DNA of 28,236 bases, taken from the IMG/VR virus record IMGVR_UViG_3300045044_000104, positions 1 through 28,236 of that record; one strand, given 5' to 3'. Shown one piece after another: positions 8,691-15,361 of this stretch. Made by a program: the position numbers and the translations under genes. Position 1 is the stretch's first letter. Every line of letters starts with the position of its first letter. A model generated the notes under the pieces. The model saw nothing but the letters and a program-made list of their open reading frames with translations. It made no database searches and had not been told where the DNA came from. Origin of the DNA: a virus.

Positions 8691-9827
8691 ATGTTCGACG
8701 GTATCGGCAATCAGGAACTGGCCAACTTCTATCCGGCACTGCCCGGCTACATCCGGCGCGCGACGCAAGCGCAGATCGAGACCGGCACCGATCAAGGCGC
8801 GGCGGTGACGCCGGGCCTGTTGAAGCCGTCGAACATGACGTGGATCGGCCGCCACACATGGCAGGGAAAGTCGATCGACACGGCGCGCGCCGCCAATCGA
8901 GGCTCGGCGTCGAGCCTCGACATCTGGACGACGGGCGACGGCAATTTCATCCATGTGACGGGCGCAGTGGCGATCGTCAACTTCGCGCAGGCGCCACAGG
9001 CCGGGGCATGGCGCATCCTGATCTTCGACTCGACACCGACGATCGTCAACAGCGCCACCGTCCTGGTAGCCGGCGGCGGGAACTACGTAGCGGCGGTCAA
9101 CGACATGGCGCTGGTCATCGCCAACGATGCCGCCTCGCCGTCGGTGTGCTACGTCTTCCCGCTGCGCGAGAGCGGCGTGCCGTTGACGTTCCCGGACATC
9201 GGCCTGCTTGCACTGCTCGACAATCCGCCATCCTGGTCGGTGATTGCCGGTACGGTCTTCGGTGGCGTCGCGGGCAACAGAATGTTCCGCGTTGGCGAGG
9301 TCGGCGGCTGGTCGGTGCTCGCCCAACAGGTGGCGTCAAACACACCGGTGCTCGACTTCAACTTCGCCGGCTTTGCCAGCGATTTCGATGATTTCCGTTT
9401 CATCGGCAGCTACCTCGCGCCAATCAATGACTCCGTTCATGCTTATATGCGCGCCTCGGGAGATGGTGTGAATTTCGATGCTGGTGCTTCGTATGCATGG
9501 TCGACAGAGGAATTCACACCGGCTGGATTGAACAGCGCCAGCGATCCCTCTGACACAATCATGCGGATCAATGCCCTCGATGCCTTAGGCAACGGAGCAC
9601 ATGAGAACATGTGCTTCGACATGATGGTCTACAATGTGCAGCAAGGGGGCACCCTTTCGATGCTGACCTGGACGTTCGGTCTGCAGTCATCTATCCCGCG
9701 CCTCAATATCGGTCGTGGTGCGGGACGCTGGTTTTCGGCGAACATAAGAGGCCTGCGGTTCGGGATGGTTACGGGCAACATCAATTATGGGAAGGTCACG
9801 ATGCTCGGACGGCGGAATGTAACGTGA
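8691..9827 (+). CDS. Tail fibre protein
   Basis: 378 aa. Residues ~23-45 contain ATQAQIETGTDQGAAVTPGL, the well-known tail-fibre segment (ATxAQxxxGTxxxxAVTP). A pyocin/fibre-like beta region follows. The C-terminal ~140 residues (DFNFAGFASDFDDFRFIGSY to INYGKVTMLGRR) match a receptor-facing domain common at the ends of phage fibres, in which a local-coordinate beta-sandwich ends in KVTML-like strands. The start is 2 nt after the previous stop. The last ~400 nt are clearly less GC-rich than the rest and use codons such as ATA and AGA, which fits exchange of the tip domain by recombination. Confidence 0.75.
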   Translation: MFDGIGNQELANFYPALPGYIRRATQAQIETGTDQGAAVTPGLLKPSNMTWIGRHTWQGKSIDTARAANRGSASSLDIWTTGDGNFIHVTGAVAIVNFAQAPQAGAWRILIFDSTPTIVNSATVLVAGGGNYVAAVNDMALVIANDAASPSVCYVFPLRESGVPLTFPDIGLLALLDNPPSWSVIAGTVFGGVAGNRMFRVGEVGGWSVLAQQVASNTPVLDFNFAGFASDFDDFRFIGSYLAPINDSVHAYMRASGDGVNFDAGASYAWSTEEFTPAGLNSASDPSDTIMRINALDALGNGAHENMCFDMMVYNVQQGGTLSMLTWTFGLQSSIPRLNIGRGAGRWFSANIRGLRFGMVTGNINYGKVTMLGRRNVT

Positions 9828-9833
9828 TGGAGC

Positions 9834-10082
9834 ATGATCAACCGCATCAGCAAGGCGATAGTAGGTGGCTTCGCCTCGCCGGTCGTCGAATGGATGGGCG
9901 ATGGGATCACGAAGCTGTTTGCCGAACTCGCGGGCTACGCGCATCACGAGATGCCGAGCGACGTGCGCCTGTCGCTGCGGGTGCTGATCAGCGCTGCGAT
10001 CATGGGGTTTCTCGTTTGGCTCATCGTCGGCCACACGCCGCAAAATACAGGAGAGAGGCATGACCAAGGCGCTGATCTTTGA
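9834..10082 (+). CDS. Small single-TM membrane protein
   Basis: 82 aa. One clear hydrophobic helix spans about residues 48-66 (VLISAAIMGFLVWLIVG), preceded by a polar/amphipathic N-terminal half and followed by a hydrophilic tail. It lies 6 nt after the fibre gene, with GGAG close to the ATG, and overlaps the next start by 23 nt. Phage proteins of this size with one TM can be holins, spanins or virion membrane proteins; no peptidoglycan hydrolase is next to it, so a lysis role is only a possibility. Confidence 0.55.
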   Translation: MINRISKAIVGGFASPVVEWMGDGITKLFAELAGYAHHEMPSDVRLSLRVLISAAIMGFLVWLIVGHTPQNTGERHDQGADL

Positions 10083-10275
10083 ACTCATGAAGGTGCTCGT
10101 GATCGCCCGTCCGCAGCTGGCGAAGGATGTCGGCAAGCTGATCGTCTCGGTGAAGCACAGCGGTGATTTCAGCGATGACGAGTTGAAGAAGGTCGAGCGG
10201 CTGATCGAGGAGGCGGTCGTCAGTGCGCCGCCGGACGTGCAGGCGAAGCTCGCCGAACTCGGCGGTGAGGTGTGA
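10060..10275 (+). CDS. Small helical hypothetical protein
   Basis: 71 aa, ATG preceded by a strong GGAGAGAG ribosome binding site 3-10 nt upstream. The sequence is mostly helical and charged (DDELKKVERLIEEAVV) with no membrane segment. It overlaps the end of the preceding TM gene in another frame, as expected for translational coupling. No family recognised; a phage-specific accessory or partner of the membrane protein is possible. Confidence 0.55.
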   Translation: MTKALIFELMKVLVIARPQLAKDVGKLIVSVKHSGDFSDDELKKVERLIEEAVVSAPPDVQAKLAELGGEV

Positions 10276-10276
10276 C

Positions 10277-10669
10277 ATGCCCAGCGACGTCGAAAACCAA
10301 TTTCGCGCCGAGCTGCACGCGCAGGCCGACATTATCGGACCGCAGATTCAGGGCCTGGAGAATCTGTTGCTGCTGCCGCTGTCGCCGGAGACCAAGGATA
10401 CGATCAACAAGGTGATCGCCGAGCGGCAGCGGCGCATGAACGCCATCAAGGGTACGCTCGCCGCCATGGATGTCCTCGACGCGACCGGCTACCCGGACCT
10501 CAGCGATGTCGGTGTCCCGCAGTCGCAGCTCGACGACATGGACCGCGAGATCAAGGAGACGCTGGCCGGCCGCTCGGTGTTCCAGCCGGCGGCACCGCCG
10601 CAACCGGGCGCCGCGACGGCGCAGGTCAATTACCCTGACCCCACCTTGAAGCCGGGAGCAGGCCCATGA
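10277..10669 (+). CDS. Small coiled-coil hypothetical protein
   Basis: 130 aa from ATG 10277, one base after the previous stop (TGA-c-ATG); an upstream in-frame start would give an Arg-rich, unlikely N-terminus. Residues ~1-95 are helical (QIQGLENLLLLPLSPETKDT, AERQRRMNAIKGTLAAMDVL), followed by a Pro/Ala-rich tail. The stop overlaps the next ATG as ATGA. Function unknown; possibly a small structural or chaperone protein. Confidence 0.6.
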   Translation: MPSDVENQFRAELHAQADIIGPQIQGLENLLLLPLSPETKDTINKVIAERQRRMNAIKGTLAAMDVLDATGYPDLSDVGVPQSQLDDMDREIKETLAGRSVFQPAAPPQPGAATAQVNYPDPTLKPGAGP

Positions 10670-11133
10670 AGAAGAAGACGCCGTCCAAGACGAAGAAAAG
10701 TTACGTGCCTACGACGAGTCCACCCACAACCAAGGAGCGATCCGCTATGCCGACTATCGATCAAGACCATCACTGGAATACCGCCGAGGGGTCCGGCATC
10801 ACGATCACATTCTGGGATGCCAGCACGCCGCCACGGCCGGCAAAGATCGACACGACCGATCGGCAGCCGGTCGTCCAGGTCAGCGACCCGACCATCATCA
10901 CGGTCGGCAACCTCGTCGTCGCTGGCGACAACATGAGCGTCACCCTCGACTGCGATCCGGGCGCCCCGGGCGACGCCTCGTTCACCGTCGACTGCGATGT
11001 CAACCTCGCCTCGGGCGAGGATACGAGCCTGATCGTGCCCTCCGGAACGATCACGGTGACACCGGGCCCCGCCGGGCAGGCGGCCAGCGGGCAGATCGCG
11101 TTCGGGACGCCCACGCCGAAGTCGTCAAAGTAA
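10666..11133 (+). CDS. Ig-like-domain small virion protein
   Basis: 155 aa from ATG 10666 (ATGA-coupled), with a lysine-rich leader KKKTPSKTKK. A second start, ATG 10747, has a better ribosome binding site (AAGGAG about 8 nt upstream) and begins exactly at the folded part; both products may be made. The folded part is beta-rich (VQVSDPTIITVGNLVVAGDN, FTVDCDVNLASGED, PSGTITVTPGP, ending GTPTPK), matching the small Ig-like/decoration-type domains common in phage genomes. Just before its stop, the -1 frame continues for 14 codons and encodes a tail shared with the protein ending at 2076. Confidence 0.65.
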   Translation: MKKKTPSKTKKSYVPTTSPPTTKERSAMPTIDQDHHWNTAEGSGITITFWDASTPPRPAKIDTTDRQPVVQVSDPTIITVGNLVVAGDNMSVTLDCDPGAPGDASFTVDCDVNLASGEDTSLIVPSGTITVTPGPAGQAASGQIAFGTPTPKSSK

Positions 11134-11174
11134 AGCGGGCGCACGACAAATCCTTCTCGAAGGCGTTCCAGTAA
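11124..11174 (+). other. Out-of-frame continuation encoding a shared C-terminal tail
   Basis: In the -1 frame relative to the Ig-like gene, this stretch reads VKVKRAHDKSFSKAFQ and then stops with TAA at 11172-11174. The protein ending at 2076 finishes with RAHSSAFSKAFQ. Nine of twelve aligned residues are identical, and the CGG GCG CAC codons are shared. The shift point could be the A-AAG just before the TAA stop at 11131. It is either a programmed frameshift extension or the remnant of a broken C-terminus. Confidence 0.5.
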
Positions 11175-11202
11175 GGGACGGCGCCCGAATGCAAACTAGA
11201 AG

Positions 11203-11245
11203 GCCATCACCGGGAGCGGACCGGCCGCCACGCTCCCGGGATGGC
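11203..11245 (+). terminator. Strong bulged hairpin in the 5' region of the adaptor gene
   Basis: Left arm 11203-11218 pairs with right arm 11231-11245: 15 base pairs, mostly GC, with one bulged A at 11209 and a 12-nt loop. No T-run follows, so it is not a textbook intrinsic terminator. It ends 5 nt before the GAGGGG ribosome binding site of the gene starting at 11261, so it could also control translation or RNA processing. It lies in the longest gap (127 nt) of the virion gene block up to that point. Confidence 0.55.
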
Positions 11246-11260
11246 GCATAGAGGGGACCG

Positions 11261-11953
11261 ATGCCGGGCCAGACCTACGCGACGCTGCAGGACGATCTTG
11301 CGGACTGGGCGGAGCGCATCAACGACGACCAGCTGATCAATCAGATTCCGAACATCATCGATCGGGCTGAGCGCAAGGTCGCGCGCGAAGTCAAGATTCT
11401 CGGCTTCACACGCTTCGTGCGCACCACGACCGGCGACGGCATGGGCATCGGCAATCCCATCTACGACAAGCCGGCGGAGTGGCGCGAGACCCAGTCCTTC
11501 GTCATCTTCATCGAGGACATTCCCGGCAGCGGCATCTACAACCGGGAGAAGACGCTGTTCCAGCGCACGCGCCAGTACATCTCCGCCTACTGGCCGGTGC
11601 GCTCGAAGACCGGCGAGCCGCTGTACTACGCCGACTATGACTGGAACCACTGGCTGATCGGACCGACGCCGGCCCGCCAGTATCCGTTCGAGGTCGGCTA
11701 TTACGAGCGCATCCAGCCGCTCTCCGATCAGAACCAGACCAACTGGATGACCCGCTTCGCCGCCGACATCCTGCACGACGCCTGCATGATTGAGGCGCAC
11801 GCCTACCTGAAGAACGCCGACAACGCGAACCTGCAGATGTGGGTCGGCATGTACGAGGCGGCGAAGAAGGCGCTGACCATGGAGGACCTGCGACAGCAGA
11901 TCGATCGCTCGCAGCAATCGGCGAAGCCGGCGACAGCACAACAAGGGGCATAG
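11261..11953 (+). CDS. Head-tail adaptor (SU10-adaptor / P22 gp4-like)
   Basis: 230 aa. The order of motifs fits adaptor proteins of short-tailed phages that bind below the portal: an N-terminal helix (YATLQDDLADWAERIN), IPNIIDRAERKVAREVKILG near residues 30-50, a beta hairpin region (RTTTGDGMGIGNP), YYADYDWNHWLIGPTPA near residue 125, FEVGYYERIQPLSDQNQTNW, then a C-terminal helix with ADILHDACMIEAHAYLKN. Length is typical. ATG 11261 has a good ribosome binding site (GAGGGG). It heads the block that continues through fibre and nozzle genes. Family recalled from motif layout, not searched. Confidence 0.75.
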   Translation: MPGQTYATLQDDLADWAERINDDQLINQIPNIIDRAERKVAREVKILGFTRFVRTTTGDGMGIGNPIYDKPAEWRETQSFVIFIEDIPGSGIYNREKTLFQRTRQYISAYWPVRSKTGEPLYYADYDWNHWLIGPTPARQYPFEVGYYERIQPLSDQNQTNWMTRFAADILHDACMIEAHAYLKNADNANLQMWVGMYEAAKKALTMEDLRQQIDRSQQSAKPATAQQGA

Positions 11954-11956
11954 TCG

Positions 11957-13198
11957 ATGTCATATGTAGACGTCTTCGACCAATCGGCGATCGCACCGTC
12001 GGACGTCTCCTTCGTCTCTGTCGCGCTCGCCGCCAACACGAATTTCTACTGGCCGAGCCAGGACACCGTCGGCCTGCCGGTGATGGCGCGCACCATGGAG
12101 GTGCGGGCGACGGCGGGGCCGTGGCGCATGTACCTGCCGGATGCGACCCAGGTCTCGAACGGCGAGGACGTGCTGCTCGTCAACCGCGGCACCAGCCCGT
12201 TCTTCGTCGCCACCGTCGGCGGCACCGACCTCCTGCAGGTCATCCCCGGCCAGACCGTCTACGTCTATCTCACCGACAACGAGACGCGCGACGGCAGCTG
12301 GGGCGTCGTCTTCTTCGGCGCCAACGTCTCTGGCCAGGACGCCACGGCGCTGGCCGGGCTCGGGCTCCTCAACATCGGCGGCAAGCTCAATCTCAATCTG
12401 CCGATGCGCGACATCATCGGCGCCGGCACGGTGCTGGCGTCCGACCGCGCCATGATCCTGCGCAACACGGGCGGCGCCTACACCTACACGCTGCCCGATC
12501 CGTCCGGCGTCGGCTTCGGCAACGGCTTCTTCTTCGGCTTCCGCAATCAGGGCTCCGGCGCCGTCGACTTCCAGAACGTCGCCCAGGGCGTCGACGGCGT
12601 CACCGACGTCAGCGTCAACCCCAGCGAGTCGTGCTTCTTCTTCACCAACGGCCTCACGTGGCAGTCGATCGGGCTCGGGCGCAACATCCAGTTCGCCTGG
12701 ACGATGCTGAACAAGAACGTCGCCGGCTCCGGCACGACGACCCTCACCAACGCGGAGGCAGCCAACGGCATCATCCGTTTTTTCGGGGCCTTGACGGGCG
12801 ACGTCGACGTCGTCTTTCCGAGCGCTGTTGGCTTCTGGGAAGTCCACAACGCCACGAGCGGGGCACATAACCTCAACATCGAGACCCTGGCCGGGACGCC
12901 GCTCAACATCCCGACCGGCCATGTGATCGTCTACTGCGACGGCTCGAACATGCAGCCGGCGGTCACCTCGGCGCCGCCGGCCACCCTCGCGATGGCCGAC
13001 GGCGGGCCGGGCGCCCCCGGTCTCGCCTTCTCCGCCGACACCGACACCGGCTTCTACCGGCCGGGCGCCAATCAGATCGCGATCGCGACCGGCGGCATCG
13101 CGACGATCACCTGGGATGCGACCGGGGCCAAGCTGCTGCAGGGCGCCTATTACCAGGACGGCTACAAGCTGCAGCATTTGATGATGATGATGAGCTGA
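11957..13198 (+). CDS. Tail fibre/appendage protein
   Basis: 413 aa, starting 3 nt after the adaptor stop. The N-terminal part (NTNFYWPSQDTVGLPVMART, then VIPGQTVYVYLTDNETRDGSW, then DATALAGLGLLNIGGKLN) matches a virion-attachment and shaft layout widespread in prophage fibres. A middle repeat-like beta region follows (RNTGGAYTYTLPDPSG; FRNQGSGAVDF). Near residue 361 it has DTDTGFYRPGANQIAIATGG, the classic phage-fibre segment that often precedes a peptidase or receptor domain. The protein then ends soon after, in a run of four Met, so any C-terminal chaperone/receptor domain is absent here. Likely a trimeric fibre whose tip is supplied by another protein. Confidence 0.75.
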   Translation: MSYVDVFDQSAIAPSDVSFVSVALAANTNFYWPSQDTVGLPVMARTMEVRATAGPWRMYLPDATQVSNGEDVLLVNRGTSPFFVATVGGTDLLQVIPGQTVYVYLTDNETRDGSWGVVFFGANVSGQDATALAGLGLLNIGGKLNLNLPMRDIIGAGTVLASDRAMILRNTGGAYTYTLPDPSGVGFGNGFFFGFRNQGSGAVDFQNVAQGVDGVTDVSVNPSESCFFFTNGLTWQSIGLGRNIQFAWTMLNKNVAGSGTTTLTNAEAANGIIRFFGALTGDVDVVFPSAVGFWEVHNATSGAHNLNIETLAGTPLNIPTGHVIVYCDGSNMQPAVTSAPPATLAMADGGPGAPGLAFSADTDTGFYRPGANQIAIATGGIATITWDATGAKLLQGAYYQDGYKLQHLMMMMS

Positions 13199-13200
13199 CC

Positions 13201-13470
13201 ATGGCCGCGACGAACATCAACACGAAGACGTTCCGGGTGACGAGCACGCCGGCCAAGGCGCTCGACAGCCGCACCGGCCGCATCACGCTGTTCCTACGTC
13301 CCGGCACCGGCAAGAACCAAATCCTCGTCGGCAACAGCGGCGTCACCTTGGCCTCCGGCTACGCGCTCCCCGACTCGCCGGATCAGGACGTCACCGCCCC
13401 GGTGACCGAGGCCGAAATCTGGGCGGTCTCGCAGACGCCGCGCGATCTCTACATCCTGGAGACGTGGTAA
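13201..13470 (+). CDS. Small hypothetical virion-associated protein
   Basis: 89 aa, starting 2 nt after the fibre gene. Beta-rich with no membrane segment (TFRVTSTPAKALDS, GRITLFLRPGTGKNQILVGN, ending DLYILETW). The size and position next to a fibre recall the protein at 8359-8688, though the sequences are not clearly alike. The stop and the next start overlap as TAATG. No family recognised; perhaps a fibre-associated or tail-completion subunit. Confidence 0.6.
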   Translation: MAATNINTKTFRVTSTPAKALDSRTGRITLFLRPGTGKNQILVGNSGVTLASGYALPDSPDQDVTAPVTEAEIWAVSQTPRDLYILETW

Positions 13471-15020
13471 TGGCGACTCCAGGCCGCCCGTTTCCGATCA
13501 ACTCGCTGCCCGGCATCCGCCGCGACGGCACGCCGCTTCTGGCCGGCAACTTCTCCGACGGCCTGTGGTCGCGCTTCCAGCGCGGGCGCCCGCGCAAGAT
13601 GGGCGGCTACCGGATGATCACCAATCAGTTCGCCGGCTTCGCCCGGGCGCTGCACGTCGCCTCGGCCAACAACGTCATCCACGTGCACTACGGCAGCGGC
13701 CAGAAGCTCGAACATCTCGACCTCTCGCCGGACGGCTTCGGCGGCGGTGCCAGCGACCGCACGCCGGCCGGGCTCGCCGTCGATCCCAACCGCACCTGGA
13801 TGTTCGACGAGGCGTTCGACCCGTCGACCGGCGGCGGCACGCCGATGCTGTTGGCCTTCGCCTCGCCCTCGCTCGATGCCATCGACAGCGATGTGAACGG
13901 GCCGGTCTATTACGGTGACCTCTATGAGGACAACGTGCTGCTGGTGCCGATCACCGGGGCAAATGCGCCCAACGTCTCGGGCGGCCTCGTCGTCATGCAT
14001 CCCTACACCTTCGTCTACGGCAACGACGGCTTCGTCGCCTGGAGCGACGAAGGATTGCCGCTCACATGGCGGGGCGGCGATGCCGGCGACAACCGCATCG
14101 CCGAGTCGAAGGTCGTCTTCGGGGCGCTGGTGCGCGGCGGCGGGCAGGCCCCGGCCGGGCTCTTCTGGAGCCTCAACGCGCTCGTGCGCATGAGCTATGT
14201 CGGCGCCCCGGCGGTCTTCGCCTTCGATACGATCTCGGATCAGACCTCGGTGCTCTCGGCGCACGCCATCATCGAGTACGACGGCGTCTTCTACTGGCCG
14301 GCGGTCGACCGCTTCCTGATGTACTCAGGCGTCGTGCGCGAGATGAAGAACGACATGAACATCAACTGGTTCTTCGATGGCCTCAACAAGGTGCATCGGA
14401 ACAAGGTGTTCGCGACGAAGATTCCGCGCTTCGGCGAAATCTGGTGGTTCTATCCGCGCGGCCATGCGACCGAGTGCAACGCCGCGGTCATCTACAACGT
14501 GCGCGAGGACCTGTGGTACGACACCGACTTCCCGGACATCCGCACCGCGGCGGCGTTCGCGCAGACCTTCCCCTACCCGATCATGGCCGGCGACAAGGAA
14601 GAGGCCAACTGGCCCGGCTTCAGCCTGTGGCAGCATGAGTTCGGCCAGGACAAGATCGTCGATCTCGCGCACACCTCGGCGATCCGCTCCTATGTGATCA
14701 CGGCGCCGATCTCGATGGCGACGAGCGGGCCGTTTCAGCAGGGCTGGTCGGGGACCGAGGGGCTGACGAGCATCGACCGCCTGGAGCCAGACTTCAATCA
14801 GGCGGGGACCATGACCTTCCGCACCATCGGCAGGCGCTTCCCGCGCTCGCCCGACGAGGTCCTGTTCGAGTCGATGTTCGACCCGACGACGGAGAAGGTC
14901 GACCGGATCAGAAACCAGCAGCGCATCATGCGGCTCATGTTCGAGTCGAACACGCTCGGTGGCTTCTACGAGATGGGGCAACCGATCATCCATGTGGAAC
15001 AGGGCGATGTGCGGCCATGA
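13470..15020 (+). CDS. Tail nozzle-like protein (P22 gp10-type)
   Basis: 516 aa from ATG 13470, chosen for its TAATG overlap; an upstream in-frame GTG adds two residues. The opening (LPGIRRDGTPLLAGNFSDG, WSRFQRGRPRKMGGYR) fits phage tail-nozzle and packaged-DNA-stabilisation proteins, which begin by binding the tail hub. The rest is a run of beta strands with propeller-like spacing: VIHVHYGSG, YGNDGFVAWSDEG, GLFWSLNALVRMSYVG, and around residues 295-325 NINWFFDGLNKVHRNKVFAT followed by FGEIWWFYPRG and YNVREDLWYDT. It would close the short tail and hold DNA in. Position after adaptor and fibre is consistent. Confidence 0.65.
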   Translation: MATPGRPFPINSLPGIRRDGTPLLAGNFSDGLWSRFQRGRPRKMGGYRMITNQFAGFARALHVASANNVIHVHYGSGQKLEHLDLSPDGFGGGASDRTPAGLAVDPNRTWMFDEAFDPSTGGGTPMLLAFASPSLDAIDSDVNGPVYYGDLYEDNVLLVPITGANAPNVSGGLVVMHPYTFVYGNDGFVAWSDEGLPLTWRGGDAGDNRIAESKVVFGALVRGGGQAPAGLFWSLNALVRMSYVGAPAVFAFDTISDQTSVLSAHAIIEYDGVFYWPAVDRFLMYSGVVREMKNDMNINWFFDGLNKVHRNKVFATKIPRFGEIWWFYPRGHATECNAAVIYNVREDLWYDTDFPDIRTAAAFAQTFPYPIMAGDKEEANWPGFSLWQHEFGQDKIVDLAHTSAIRSYVITAPISMATSGPFQQGWSGTEGLTSIDRLEPDFNQAGTMTFRTIGRRFPRSPDEVLFESMFDPTTEKVDRIRNQQRIMRLMFESNTLGGFYEMGQPIIHVEQGDVRP

Positions 15021-15316
15021 CCCGGCATGCCACGGTTCGCCGGCACAGTTTCCGGCAGCGCGCCAAGGGGCGCACGCGGCGGCTGCTGCTGCGCCAGCGG
15101 GCCGGCGAGTTGGAACTCCAGGACTGGGCCGATCAGCTGCTGGTCGAGCTGCACGACTACCCGCTGCCGCAGCTCATGGACGACGACGAGTGGAAGACCT
15201 GGGGCAACGATGTCGTGGCGCTTGGCTCTCCGGCGACCACCAACTGTCCGCGGACCGACGGCTATGATAAATGGGATGACTGGGCGGAAGCGTTCACGCT
15301 GGCTTTGGGGGATTGA
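15017..15316 (+). CDS. Small hypothetical protein
   Basis: 99 aa, ATGA-coupled to the nozzle-like gene. The first 35 residues are very basic (RRHSFRQRAKGRTRRLLLRQ), the rest is acidic and Trp-rich (MDDDEWKTWGNDVVAL, DKWDDWAEAFTLAL). A basic N-terminus could contact DNA in the tail channel, but no family is recognised. A 45-nt gap with the parS-like site follows it. Confidence 0.55.
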   Translation: MTRHATVRRHSFRQRAKGRTRRLLLRQRAGELELQDWADQLLVELHDYPLPQLMDDDEWKTWGNDVVALGSPATTNCPRTDGYDKWDDWAEAFTLALGD

Positions 15317-15334
15317 TTGGAGATGTTCTAATCA

Positions 15335-15350
15335 AGTTCCACGTGAAACA
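15335..15350. promoter_or_regulatory. parS: parS-like ParB-binding site
   Basis: AGTTCCACGTGAAACA matches the bacterial chromosomal parS consensus TGTTNCACGTGAAACA at 14 of 15 specified positions; only the outermost base differs. It is a near-palindrome (GTTcCAC / GTGaAAC) in a 45-nt intergenic gap, and AT-rich arms are rare in this GC-rich sequence. Other CACGTG occurrences seen lack these arms. No parA or parB gene is present in the window, so a host ParB, or a phage ParB elsewhere, would be the reader. It also sits 12 nt before the next start codon. Confidence 0.65.
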
Positions 15351-15361
15351 CGGTTGTAACG

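Noticed and set aside
13680-13685. Second CACGTG core as another parS site
   Set aside because: Flanks lack GTT and AAC arms and it is inside a gene, so it is not counted as parS.
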